The notes: generated by a model from the sequence alone, not told the origin. 15,832 nucleotides of DNA from CAYJVP01 sp964373615 (GCA_964373615.1 CAYJVP010000022.1:1-15832); one strand, 5' to 3'; positions 1-5,936 are shown, counted from the first letter of the stretch. Made by a program: numbers and translations.

Positions 1-2
1 AT

Positions 3-40
3 CACGAAAACGGCCCAGCAAAAGCTGGACCGTTTTCGTG
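3..40 (-). terminator. Intrinsic terminator of tRNA-Glu
   Basis: Arms at 3-19 and 24-40 pair over 17 positions with one mismatch (C14 against A29) around an AAAA/TTTT loop. Read on the minus strand, the GC core is followed by TTTT, as in a rho-independent terminator. The first bases of the stem (39-40) are also the last two of the encoded tRNA CCA end, so the hairpin starts inside the tRNA 3' end. The symmetry would let it work in both directions. Confidence 0.75.
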
Positions 41-113
41 GTGACCCCACCGGGAATCGAACCCGGATTACAAGCTTGAAAAGCTCGTGTCCTAACCATT
101 AGACGATGGGGCC
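39..113 (-). tRNA. tRNA-Glu (anticodon UUC)
   Basis: The minus strand folds as a full cloverleaf. A 7-bp acceptor stem (107-113 with 43-49, one G-U pair) encloses a D arm containing TAATGGTTA and a 5-bp anticodon stem with one G-U pair. The anticodon loop is TTTTCAA, giving anticodon TTC. The T arm contains GGTTCGATTCC. The discriminator base is A (42) and CCA is encoded at 39-41. It is transcribed from the promoter at 217-245 and ends at the hairpin at 3-40. A second, truncated copy of its 5' part lies upstream at 179-204. Confidence 0.93.
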
Positions 114-149
114 GGATTGTAAATTTTTTCTTTTTGAAGTTCATGTCCC

Positions 150-177
150 CCGGCGGAGCCGGGTCCGGCTCTGCCGG
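150..177. other. GC-rich 12-bp hairpin between tRNA fragment and tRNA-Glu
   Basis: Arms 150-161 and 166-177 pair over 12 bp, with one G-U possible, around a 4-base loop. Neither orientation has a T-tract directly after the stem: on the minus strand it is followed by GGGGACATGAAC. It is therefore unlikely to be a strong terminator. It could be a processing signal or a small repeat element. No second copy was found in the window by eye. Confidence 0.6.
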
Positions 178-178
178 A

Positions 179-204
179 TAACCATTAGACGATGGGGCCG
201 GATT
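179..204 (-). pseudogene. tRNA-Glu 5' fragment
   Basis: This copies the first part of tRNA-Glu, from the acceptor stem into the D loop. Homology stops at TAATGGTTA and runs into a GC-rich hairpin. No anticodon arm, T arm or matching acceptor 3' strand follows, so it cannot form a tRNA. It sits within the first bases transcribed from the promoter at 217-245 and would therefore be part of the leader of the real tRNA-Glu transcript. Confidence 0.75.
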
Positions 205-216
205 TTTTTCGGGCGA

Positions 217-245
217 ATTATAATACACCTTTGGGTGTACGTCAA
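217..245 (-). promoter_or_regulatory. Near-consensus promoter for tRNA-Glu, with palindrome in the spacer
   Basis: On the minus strand TTGACG (240-245), a 17-bp spacer and TATAAT (217-222) form a near-perfect housekeeping sigma-factor promoter. Transcription should start near 210. The spacer is almost entirely an inverted repeat, TACACC (224-229) and GGTGTA (234-239), separated by four bases, which could be an operator. The strength suits a stable RNA. Confidence 0.85.
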
Positions 246-315
246 CGTTTTGTCGGGTGGATTTTTTCGTGGTCTTTATGTACCATTGAACATGTTCTTC
301 ATCCTAACAAACTGT

Positions 316-588
316 ATGTCTTCAAGATTGATCATGCCCGAGGAGGTCTCGGTCATCACTCCGGAAATGGCTCAAGGAGTGAAGTTAAAGGATGGCCTGC
401 CGGTGTACATGGCCTTGATCGATTCGAGTATGAATGTTCCGTCTCCTGCCGTTCGGGAACAAGCGGTGAAATACCTCGAGCGGCTCGCCAAAATGGATCC
501 ACACGCGGTGATGAGTTGCGCTGGCAAGACGCGCGAGGAGGCGAACTGGATTCTCCGAAAGATTCACGAGCGGCTTGAAACCGCATGA
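316..588 (+). CDS. Small hypothetical protein
   Basis: I do not recognise this protein. The frame stays open from 106, but its start lies inside the tRNA, so only the part downstream of 290 can be genuine. Candidate starts are ATG at 292, 316, 334 and 367, none with a clear ribosome-binding site. 316 is a compromise giving 90 residues. The C-terminal 70 residues look like a real soluble, mostly helical protein ending in a charged helix (WILRKIHERLETA). It ends 26 bp before the ArfB-like gene on the same strand, so the two are probably co-transcribed. The function is unknown. Confidence 0.55.
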   Translation: MSSRLIMPEEVSVITPEMAQGVKLKDGLPVYMALIDSSMNVPSPAVREQAVKYLERLAKMDPHAVMSCAGKTREEANWILRKIHERLETA

Positions 589-614
589 GCTGAAAATCAG
601 GTCCGGGATTTCTT

Positions 615-1085
615 ATGTCGAGTATGATGTCAGTAGAACATCGAGGGTCCGACCCAAGCGTGCAGCGAGCCTCTGCCGCGCATGAGCGAGAGATCCCCGA
701 GCATGAGTTTGAGATTTCCTATGCCCGCGGTTCGGGTCCGGGCGGGCAAAAACGCAACAAGACCGAAACCAAGGCTATTTTGCGGTGGGGTATTGAGGCC
801 TCGGGAACATTCACAGCTGCTGAGAAGATGGTTATTCAGGAGGCGCTTGCTTCAAAGATTACTCGCACAGGATATCTTGCCCTTGAGAACGACGTGACTC
901 GGTCGAAGGAGCAGAACAGAGTCGCCGTGATTGCGGAGGCTAGACGGCTGGTTTCCGAGGCGCTCATACCCGTGAAAGAGCGTGTGGCAACCGAACCGTC
1001 TGCCGCGGATGCCAGGCGTCGTGTCGAGGATAAACGTCGGACCGGGCGTGTAAAACAGGAGCGACGTCGGCGAGAGGATGAGTAG
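615..1085 (+). CDS. arfB: ArfB-like peptidyl-tRNA hydrolase (GGQ domain)
   Basis: This is a 156-residue protein with the class I release-factor catalytic motif. GSGPGGQKRNKTETKAILRW begins at residue 39 and contains GGQ at 43-45. A short linker and a basic tail follow (RRRVEDKRRTGRVKQERRRR, near 134-153). ArfB proteins use GGQ to hydrolyse peptidyl-tRNA on stalled ribosomes and put the basic tail in the empty mRNA channel. There are no codon-recognition domains, so it is not RF1 or RF2. The 30 residues before the domain are low in conservation, and ATGs at 624 or 627 are equally possible starts. It lies between the small unknown gene and riboflavin synthase. Confidence 0.85.
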   Translation: MSSMMSVEHRGSDPSVQRASAAHEREIPEHEFEISYARGSGPGGQKRNKTETKAILRWGIEASGTFTAAEKMVIQEALASKITRTGYLALENDVTRSKEQNRVAVIAEARRLVSEALIPVKERVATEPSAADARRRVEDKRRTGRVKQERRRREDE

Positions 1086-1121
1086 CTTGACCATGCTTGA
1101 GAGGCGAGCTAGATTGTCCGC

Positions 1122-1694
1122 ATGTTTACAGGTATCATCCAAGGAACCTTTCCGGTCGTTGACATTTTTCACGAACCCGGACTCAATACGTTGACGATTC
1201 GACTCGACGAAACGCTTGTGCGCGGACTTGAAACCGGAGCGAGTGTTTCGGTTTCGGGCGTGTGCCTCACGGTCGTTGCCATTGACGGTTCGTTTGTTGT
1301 TTTTGAGGCCATGCAGGAAACGCTTGATTGCACGACACTCGGGAGCGTTCACGTCGGAGACGAAGTAAACATCGAACGCTCGGCACGGCTCGGGGATGAG
1401 ATCGGATGGCATCTGGTTTCTGGACACGTGACTGGCATGGCGGAAATTTGTGAAATCACAAAATCGGAGAATAATTTCGTCGTTCGACTTAAAGTAGACC
1501 CGGTATGGATAGAGGCAATATTGCCAAAAGGTTTTATTGCCCTTGATGGAGCGAGCCTTACCGTACATCTCATTCCCGAAACCCTCGCGAGAACTACTTT
1601 TGTTCACAAAAAAATTGGAGATCGCGTGAATCTTGAGCTGGATTCGTACACGGTGGCGCTCGTGTCCACCATGAAGCGAATGCTTGGAATGTAA
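1122..1694 (+). CDS. ribE: Riboflavin synthase alpha chain, second barrel shortened
   Basis: Riboflavin synthase dismutates two 6,7-dimethyl-8-ribityllumazine molecules to riboflavin. The 190-residue product starts with the hallmark MFTGII and keeps Phe2, Cys48 (GVCLTV) and His102 (VSGHV). In the second barrel it keeps LDGASLTV, IPETLARTT and a terminal LELD (Asp174). It aligns closely with E. coli riboflavin synthase as I recall it. Two features are odd: SLTV runs directly into HLIPETL, dropping about ten residues (GEVTPTRFCV in E. coli), and the usual GGH is GWH (Trp96). No lumazine synthase or other riboflavin gene is nearby and no FMN riboswitch is visible. It may be an active but trimmed enzyme or a lumazine/flavin-binding relative. 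Confidence 0.88.
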   Translation: MFTGIIQGTFPVVDIFHEPGLNTLTIRLDETLVRGLETGASVSVSGVCLTVVAIDGSFVVFEAMQETLDCTTLGSVHVGDEVNIERSARLGDEIGWHLVSGHVTGMAEICEITKSENNFVVRLKVDPVWIEAILPKGFIALDGASLTVHLIPETLARTTFVHKKIGDRVNLELDSYTVALVSTMKRMLGM

Positions 1695-1724
1695 GGATTT
1701 AAGGTAAAAAGTTAGCTGTTCGGC

Positions 1725-1753
1725 TTGACAGTTGAGCGGTTTTTTTGTATGGT
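1725..1753 (+). promoter_or_regulatory. Strong promoter of the Fic-like gene
   Basis: TTGACA (1725-1730), a 17-bp spacer containing a T-run, and TATGGT (1748-1753) match the housekeeping consensus closely. The start of transcription should be near 1760. That leaves a leader of about 105 bases with two GC-rich inverted repeats, ACCGG/CCGGT near 1760-1775 and CGCGC/GCGCG near 1777-1799. It also rules out starts for the downstream gene upstream of 1760. Confidence 0.8.
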
Positions 1754-1820
1754 TCGGCCACCGGAGACGCCGGTCGCGCGCGGAATTTCTCCGAGCGCGG
1801 ACCAACCAAGCAGAAGGAGG

Positions 1821-1862
1821 ATGCGCTCCTCGATCACGAGAGCCATCATCAGGTGGAGGTGA
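1821..1862 (+). CDS. Possible 13-residue leader peptide
   Basis: ATG at 1821 directly follows AAGGAGG (1814-1820) and opens a short frame, MRSSITRAIIRWR, ending at TGA 1860-1862. This is two bases before the ATG of the Fic-like gene and overlaps that gene's ribosome-binding site. It could couple or gate translation of the downstream gene. The zero spacing between the Shine-Dalgarno sequence and the ATG argues against efficient initiation. Confidence 0.25.
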   Translation: MRSSITRAIIRWR

Positions 1863-1864
1863 CC

Positions 1865-2608
1865 ATGTCTCGTACCGTACGGCGCGTTGCGTCGATCGAT
1901 CGGGACAGGCCTGTCCCACCCTATCATTCGTTCTCGGACTTCGAGTACGCATTCATGACGAATGTGTTCGCGACCTCTGGAACGGTCGCGCACGGTCAGC
2001 AGCGCGGCCGCCGCGGCGTCCGAAAGGGCAAGCCGTATGCGGAGTATCACGGCGCCGCGCTCAAGGCGAAGACCGAGTCCAACATGCGTCGCCGCGTGGC
2101 CCCGGTCGTTGTCGAGGCCGTGCGTGATGCGTGGTCGTCATCGCGGTTCCTGGCCGCCGTGCCCGGCCTCATCCACTACGGTGTCGACGACGGCCACGCG
2201 CTGCGCGCGCTGCGTCGCCACAACACGGGCATGCCCTACGGCTGTCCGGCGAGCGACGTACCGCGTCGCTGGGAGGCGTTCCGGCGCGAGCTTGCGAAGC
2301 GTCTTGCGCGGAGGGAAGACCCGGTCGAGGTCGTGGCCTGGGCCGAGTACGAGATCCGATTCGGCATCCATCCCCTCGGAGACGGATGCGGACGCTACGC
2401 AACCGCGGTCGCGGCGTGGATCATGCTTCGCAGCGGACAAAGGATCCCGAACTACGCCGTCGCGGACCGAAGCGCGTTCCACGCGGCGCTCCGCGATGGC
2501 GTCGAGAGGTTCGCTGCCTTCTACCGCACGCAGTGCGTGCGGCCGGAGGTGGGTGACGTCGACCACGGCCCTTTCGATCGAGCGACGGCTGAAGAGGTCG
2601 TCGCGTAA
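1865..2608 (+). CDS. Divergent Fic-domain protein
   Basis: The 247-residue product carries a Fic-like core, GIHPLGDGCGRYAT (167-180), after a helix EYEIRF and before AAWIMLRSG. Canonical Fic enzymes have HPFx(D/E)GNGRxxR and transfer AMP or another phosphate-containing group to a target hydroxyl. Here the catalytic His169, the acidic residue Asp173, both glycines and Arg177 are kept. Phe is Leu, Asn is Cys175 and the last Arg is Thr180. The start ATG has GGAGGT four bases upstream. No inhibitory (S/T)xxxE(G/N) motif and no small antitoxin gene is apparent. The gene looks GC-richer than its neighbours and has its own promoter and terminator, suggesting acquisition as a cassette. Its activity and target are unknown. 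Confidence 0.7.
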   Translation: MSRTVRRVASIDRDRPVPPYHSFSDFEYAFMTNVFATSGTVAHGQQRGRRGVRKGKPYAEYHGAALKAKTESNMRRRVAPVVVEAVRDAWSSSRFLAAVPGLIHYGVDDGHALRALRRHNTGMPYGCPASDVPRRWEAFRRELAKRLARREDPVEVVAWAEYEIRFGIHPLGDGCGRYATAVAAWIMLRSGQRIPNYAVADRSAFHAALRDGVERFAAFYRTQCVRPEVGDVDHGPFDRATAEEVVA

Positions 2609-2612
2609 CTCC

Positions 2613-2673
2613 CCCGCCCTTCGACCCGCCTCTGCCGACGCTTCGGCGGGCAGGCAAGCTCAGGGCGGGTTTT
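2613..2673 (+). terminator. Terminator of the Fic-like gene
   Basis: CCCGCCCT (2613-2620) pairs with AGGGCGGG (2662-2669), and TTTT follows. A second, imperfect GC-rich hairpin (about 2626-2655) is nested inside. The structure begins five bases after the stop codon at 2608 and lies upstream of the tsaD promoter, insulating the two genes. Confidence 0.75.
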
Positions 2674-2677
2674 CATT

Positions 2678-2686
2678 TGGTACAAT
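2678..2686 (+). promoter_or_regulatory. Extended -10 promoter for tsaD-tsaE
   Basis: TGGTACAAT has the TGn extension and a good -10 hexamer (TACAAT, 2681-2686). No convincing -35 lies 17 bp upstream, as is usual for extended -10 promoters. Transcription would begin near 2693, giving a leader of about 24 bases. Confidence 0.55.
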
Positions 2687-2687
2687 A

Positions 2688-2714
2688 GGGAACAGAGGGG
2701 ACAGAGGAGACAAG
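2688..2714 (+). repeat. Three imperfect 9-bp repeats over the tsaD ribosome-binding site
   Basis: GGGAACAGA, GGGGACAGA and GGAGACAAG follow one another directly. They end two bases before the tsaD ATG at 2717. The last unit supplies the GGAG Shine-Dalgarno sequence at a good distance, so the repeats give several overlapping purine-rich binding sites. Confidence 0.55.
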
Positions 2715-2716
2715 GT

Positions 2717-3769
2717 ATGCGCATTCTCGGCATTGAAACAAGTTGTGACGAGACCTCGGTCGCGGTCGTAAAGAAAGACGGCGACCGATTGGAGGTAGAA
2801 AAAAATCTCGTCTTCTCCCAAATCAAGGATCACGCTCCGTTCGGCGGCGTCGTGCCCGAGCTTGCGGCCCGTCGCCATGTTGACGTGCTTTTTCCGCTCC
2901 TTGCCTCCTCTGGCATCTCGCGCACGGGCCGATCGATCGATGCCGTGGCCGTGACCGCTGGCCCTGGGCTTGTGGCAGCGCTGCGCGTCGGTGTCGAAGC
3001 GGCAAAGACGCTCGCGCTTATCTGGGACAAGCCGCTTGTGGCCGTCAACCATCTCGAAGGTCACATCTACAGTGTCTATCTCCCTCCAACGCTTCCGACT
3101 CCGCAAGGAACGATGACGTTGTCGCCAAAGCCGCCGGAGCTTCCCTCTCTGTGTCTTATCGTTTCCGGCGGTCACACCGAACTTGTTTTGACGCGCGATC
3201 ACGGCGTCTACGAGCCCGTCGGCAAGACGCGCGATGACGCGGCCGGCGAGGCGTTCGATAAGGTGGCGTACATGCTTGGCTTGGATTACCCGGGCGGGCC
3301 GTCGATTTCTCGGCACGCGGTCGAGGGGAACGCGGCGGCGATGGCGTTTCCGCGTCCGATGATTGAGAGCGACGATTTCGATTTTAGTTTTTCTGGTCTC
3401 AAGACGGCCGTGCTTGTGTATCTGAAGGCGCATTCTGTGGGCTCGCCTCAGGAGCTTGCAAATGTCTGCGCCTCGTTTCAAGAAGCGGTTGTGGATGTTC
3501 TCGTAACCAAAACGATGCGCGCGGTCGAACGCCTCGCCCCACGAAGCGTCATTTTGACCGGCGGGGTTTCCGCCAACACCCGTTTGCGCACCGAATTGGC
3601 GTATCGATTAAAAACTACGGCGCCGAGCGTCCGCGCGATTTTTGCCCCTCTCGAATTCACGAGCGACAACGCGGCCATGATCGCTGCGTCTGGCGCGTTT
3701 CGCGCTGAGCGGAAACAATTTTCCGATCCCCTGACGTTGTGCGCCGATCCAAATATTCGTCTTGCGTGA
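2717..3769 (+). CDS. tsaD: tRNA threonylcarbamoyladenosine transferase TsaD
   Basis: TsaD moves the threonylcarbamoyl group from threonylcarbamoyl-AMP onto A37 of ANN-decoding tRNAs, forming t6A in the cytoplasm with TsaB and TsaE. The 350-residue protein has the ASKHA-fold start MRILGIETSCDETSVAVV. It has the metal-binding NHLEGH (His112, His116), then SGGHTEL (150-156), GEAFDKVAYMLGL and a C-terminal TSDNAAMIA. The length is normal for the family. The ATG has GGAG seven bases upstream. It ends in TGA one base before the tsaE ATG, indicating tight coupling. TsaB and TsaC are not in the window. Confidence 0.97.
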   Translation: MRILGIETSCDETSVAVVKKDGDRLEVEKNLVFSQIKDHAPFGGVVPELAARRHVDVLFPLLASSGISRTGRSIDAVAVTAGPGLVAALRVGVEAAKTLALIWDKPLVAVNHLEGHIYSVYLPPTLPTPQGTMTLSPKPPELPSLCLIVSGGHTELVLTRDHGVYEPVGKTRDDAAGEAFDKVAYMLGLDYPGGPSISRHAVEGNAAAMAFPRPMIESDDFDFSFSGLKTAVLVYLKAHSVGSPQELANVCASFQEAVVDVLVTKTMRAVERLAPRSVILTGGVSANTRLRTELAYRLKTTAPSVRAIFAPLEFTSDNAAMIAASGAFRAERKQFSDPLTLCADPNIRLA

Positions 3770-3770
3770 T

Positions 3771-4193
3771 ATGGAACGCGCCACCTCCTCTCTGGAAGAA
3801 ACGAAACACCTCGCCGCTGAATTTGTGGCCAGCTTACGTGGCGGCGAGCTTGTGGCGCTTGAAGGCGAGCTCGGAAGCGGCAAAACCACCTTTGTGAAGG
3901 GGGTCACGGAGGCGTTTGGGGTTCACGAGGAGGTCCGCAGTCCAACCTTTACGTTGCTTCACGTGTATGAGACGCGTCATCCGTCCGTGAAATACGTGGT
4001 GCATGTGGACGCCTATCGTCTAAAGCATCCTGAGGAGCTGCGGGAACTTGGCCTTGAGGAATGGTTTGACCGAGACGACGCCGTTATTTTTGTCGAATGG
4101 CCGGGGCGGCTAGAGGGGGCGCTGCCAACACCAACAAAAACCGTGCGATTCAAGCACGGCGGGAACGCGTCGGAACGTTTTATCGAAATTTAA
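3771..4193 (+). CDS. tsaE: tRNA threonylcarbamoylation ATPase TsaE
   Basis: TsaE is the small ATPase that drives turnover of the TsaB-TsaD complex in t6A synthesis. The 140-residue product has the P-loop GELGSGKTT (32-40), then SPTFTLLHVYE (58-68), HVDAYRL (78-84) and VEWPGRL (108-114), all typical of the family. A TTG codon at 3762 also opens the frame, but the ATG one base after the tsaD stop fits translational coupling. The stop overlaps the stop of the convergent pilB gene (shared TTAA, 4190-4193). Its last 60 bases also encode a hairpin that probably terminates pilB on the other strand. Confidence 0.95.
   Translation: MERATSSLEETKHLAAEFVASLRGGELVALEGELGSGKTTFVKGVTEAFGVHEEVRSPTFTLLHVYETRHPSVKYVVHVDAYRLKHPEELRELGLEEWFDRDDAVIFVEWPGRLEGALPTPTKTVRFKHGGNASERFIEI
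4136..4159 (-). terminator. pilB terminator embedded in tsaE coding sequence
   Basis: Read on the minus strand, CCGTGC (4159-4154), a 7-base loop and GCACGG (4146-4141) are followed by TTTTT (4140-4136). This is a compact intrinsic terminator starting about 31 bases past the pilB stop. On the plus strand the same bases encode TsaE residues near its C-terminus. There is no non-coding gap for a terminator. Confidence 0.6.
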
Positions 4194-5914
4194 TCGCCGC
4201 CGGTCGCCTCAAATACCTCCTCGACCGAGGTCGTTCCTTCCAGCGCTTTGAGTAGGCCATCCTGTGTCATCGTGACCATCCCCTGTTGGATGGCAAGCTT
4301 TTTCACTTCGTACTCGGAAATTTTTTCTGAAAGAGATTTGCGGATCGGATCATCCATGATAATGATTTCATAAATGCCAACGCGTCCCTTGTACCCTGTG
4401 TTGTTACAGATGTCGCATCCTTTCCCTTTGAAAAATTTTAGACCATTGACGTCCGGCACGGGCTCCCCGGAAGCCGGAGAAATTTTTGAGAGTTGAGCTT
4501 TGATTTCTTCCAGGCGTTCAGGGCTGATCGTCGTATCCGGAATTTTGCAGTTCGTATGAATGCGGCGGATGAGACGTTGGCCGATGATGGCGTTCAACGC
4601 AGGGGCCAGCAAAAACGGCTTCACGCCCATCGAGATGAAGCGGGGCAAAGCGCCCGAGGCGCTGTTGGTGTGAATGGTCGACAGGAGCAGGTGGCCGGTC
4701 AGGGCCGCGTTGATCGCAACCTCCGCGGTTTCGAGATCGCGGATTTCTCCGACCATGACCACGTCCGGGTCTTGGCGCAGGATCGAACGCAGCCCCCCGG
4801 CAAATGTGTACTGCTTGCTGTGGTCGATCTGGGACTGGTTGACCCCCGCGAGTTTGTACTCGATCGGATCCTCAAGCGTGATGATTTTGACGTCTGGCGA
4901 ATTGAGTTTGCGCAAAATCGCGTAAAGCGTGGTCGTTTTTCCTGAGCCGGTCGGTCCGGTTGTGATGACCATGCCGTGAGGCTTCTCGATTTCCCGCGCC
5001 AGGCGTTTTTCCACGAGCGGACGCCAGCCAAGTTCAACGAATTCCACGTTGATGGCCGACGGTTTCAGGATACGCATCACGACCGATTCGCCCCAGGCGG
5101 TCGGGATCGTTGACACACGCACGTCCGTGTCGCCGCTTGCCAAAAAAATGGTGAAGCGACCGTCTTGCGGTTTTTCCGTGACGTTTATTTTGAGGCCACT
5201 GATCAGTTTAATGCGCGAGATCACCTTTCTCCACGCGTCATGCGGGAGAAAAGCGACTTCCTGAAGCACGCCATCAATGCGATAACGGAAAGCGATTTTT
5301 TCCTGTTCGGCCTCAATGTGCACGTCTGAAGTTCCAAACTTGAGCCCGGCGGCCATGACGATCGTCATGACGTCCGTGATGGATGCGCCGTCGATCGCTT
5401 TTTGGATATCCTTGTACGTCTCCATGCTCGACTGAAACTTCTGGAGCTCGGCGTCTGTGATTTTCACCCCCTTGATGATCGGACGAAACTTTGGGAGCGT
5501 ATCGTACATTTTGAGGCCGATACGCAGGCTTTCCTCGGACACTTTATAGAGGGCGCCGTTGGCCTTGTTGCGCTCGGTCAACTGGAACAGAAGTTCCTGA
5601 ATCGCTGGGTCCTTTGGGTTAAGCGCGGCCATGCGTAGTTCCGTGCCCGTGAACAAAAACGGAAGGGCCTTGAGAGATTCGGCCTGTTCTTTCGGGACAA
5701 GTTGCAGCGCTTCCGGGCTGATCGGAAAGCCTTTGAGATTGACGTAGGGCGTGCCGAATTTTCCTGCGATTTCTTGCGCCTCCGCTTCTTTTTCCTTGAG
5801 TCGCACCTCGTGCATCCTTGTTTCAAACTTTTCCGCGGTCGACTCCTCGCCCCCCTTAGCAGCCCGTTCGTTGGATCGCTTGATCAGGTCCTCAATGGAT
5901 GTCAGGTCAGACAT
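4190..5914 (-). CDS. pilB: Type IV pilus/type II secretion assembly ATPase (PilB/GspE family)
   Basis: Hexameric ATPases of this family power pilin polymerisation from the cytoplasmic face of the membrane. The 574-residue protein has an N-terminal MshEN-like domain, the Walker A GPTGSGKTT (320-328) and the Asp box TLEDPIEY. It also has the Walker B/His box region RQDPDVVMVGEIRD through STIHTNSA. The zinc site of assembly ATPases normally has CxxC twice; here it is HTNC (453-456) and CDIC (500-503), so the first Cys is His. The start at 5914 (MSDLTSIEDL) is preferred because the frame's upstream ATG at 5965 lies on the promoter -35. No other pilus genes are in the window, so GspE/TadA-like roles remain possible. 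Confidence 0.92.
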   Translation of the reverse strand: MSDLTSIEDLIKRSNERAAKGGEESTAEKFETRMHEVRLKEKEAEAQEIAGKFGTPYVNLKGFPISPEALQLVPKEQAESLKALPFLFTGTELRMAALNPKDPAIQELLFQLTERNKANGALYKVSEESLRIGLKMYDTLPKFRPIIKGVKITDAELQKFQSSMETYKDIQKAIDGASITDVMTIVMAAGLKFGTSDVHIEAEQEKIAFRYRIDGVLQEVAFLPHDAWRKVISRIKLISGLKINVTEKPQDGRFTIFLASGDTDVRVSTIPTAWGESVVMRILKPSAINVEFVELGWRPLVEKRLAREIEKPHGMVITTGPTGSGKTTTLYAILRKLNSPDVKIITLEDPIEYKLAGVNQSQIDHSKQYTFAGGLRSILRQDPDVVMVGEIRDLETAEVAINAALTGHLLLSTIHTNSASGALPRFISMGVKPFLLAPALNAIIGQRLIRRIHTNCKIPDTTISPERLEEIKAQLSKISPASGEPVPDVNGLKFFKGKGCDICNNTGYKGRVGIYEIIIMDDPIRKSLSEKISEYEVKKLAIQQGMVTMTQDGLLKALEGTTSVEEVFEATGGD

Positions 5915-5918
5915 AAAA

Positions 5919-5935
5919 ACACCGTTTACAGGTGT
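5919..5935. other. Inverted repeat at the pilB transcription start
   Basis: ACACC (5919-5923) and GGTGT (5931-5935) flank seven bases directly downstream of the pilB -10 and just ahead of its ATG. It could be an operator or a small leader hairpin. The arms are the same five-base words as in the tRNA-Glu promoter palindrome, but the spacing differs. Confidence 0.4.
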
Positions 5936-5936
5936 C

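Larger units (their letters stand above)
93..204 (-). repeat. 26-bp direct repeat of the tRNA-Glu 5' end
   Basis: Bases 93-118 and 179-204 are identical over 26 positions, offset by 86 bp. The unit covers the acceptor 5' strand and D loop of tRNA-Glu plus five bases upstream. The 60 bp between the copies are an A/T-rich stretch and a GC-rich hairpin. The arrangement could be a tandem duplication or the scar of an insertion. Confidence 0.85.

Noticed and set aside
119..204. A second complete tRNA upstream of tRNA-Glu
   Set aside because: Only the 5' acceptor and D-loop sequence is present. No anticodon or T arm can be folded.
106..315. Upstream extension of the small hypothetical gene
   Set aside because: It would start inside tRNA-Glu and run through the tRNA promoter. 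The residues look random.
1695..1724. Terminator or FMN riboswitch around ribE
   Set aside because: No hairpin with a T-tract follows the gene, and the 36 bases before it are too short for a riboswitch.
1745..1864. Forty-residue N-terminal extension of the Fic-like protein
   Set aside because: The start would lie upstream of the -10 element (1748-1753) and of the predicted transcription start. ATG 1865 has a good ribosome-binding site.
852..1952. Long open frame (366 codons) on the minus strand across arfB and ribE
   Set aside because: The protein is low in recognisable motifs, and it lies antisense to two well-supported genes and the Fic promoter. It is a by-product of their codon use.
2660..3481. 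Minus-strand open frame (273 codons) antisense to tsaD
   Set aside because: Very rich in Arg/His with no domain. tsaD on the other strand is unambiguous.
4213..4236. Plus-strand terminator for tsaE in the pilB 3' end
   Set aside because: ACCTC/GAGGT repeats are short and the following T content (CGTTCC) is too low to call a terminator.
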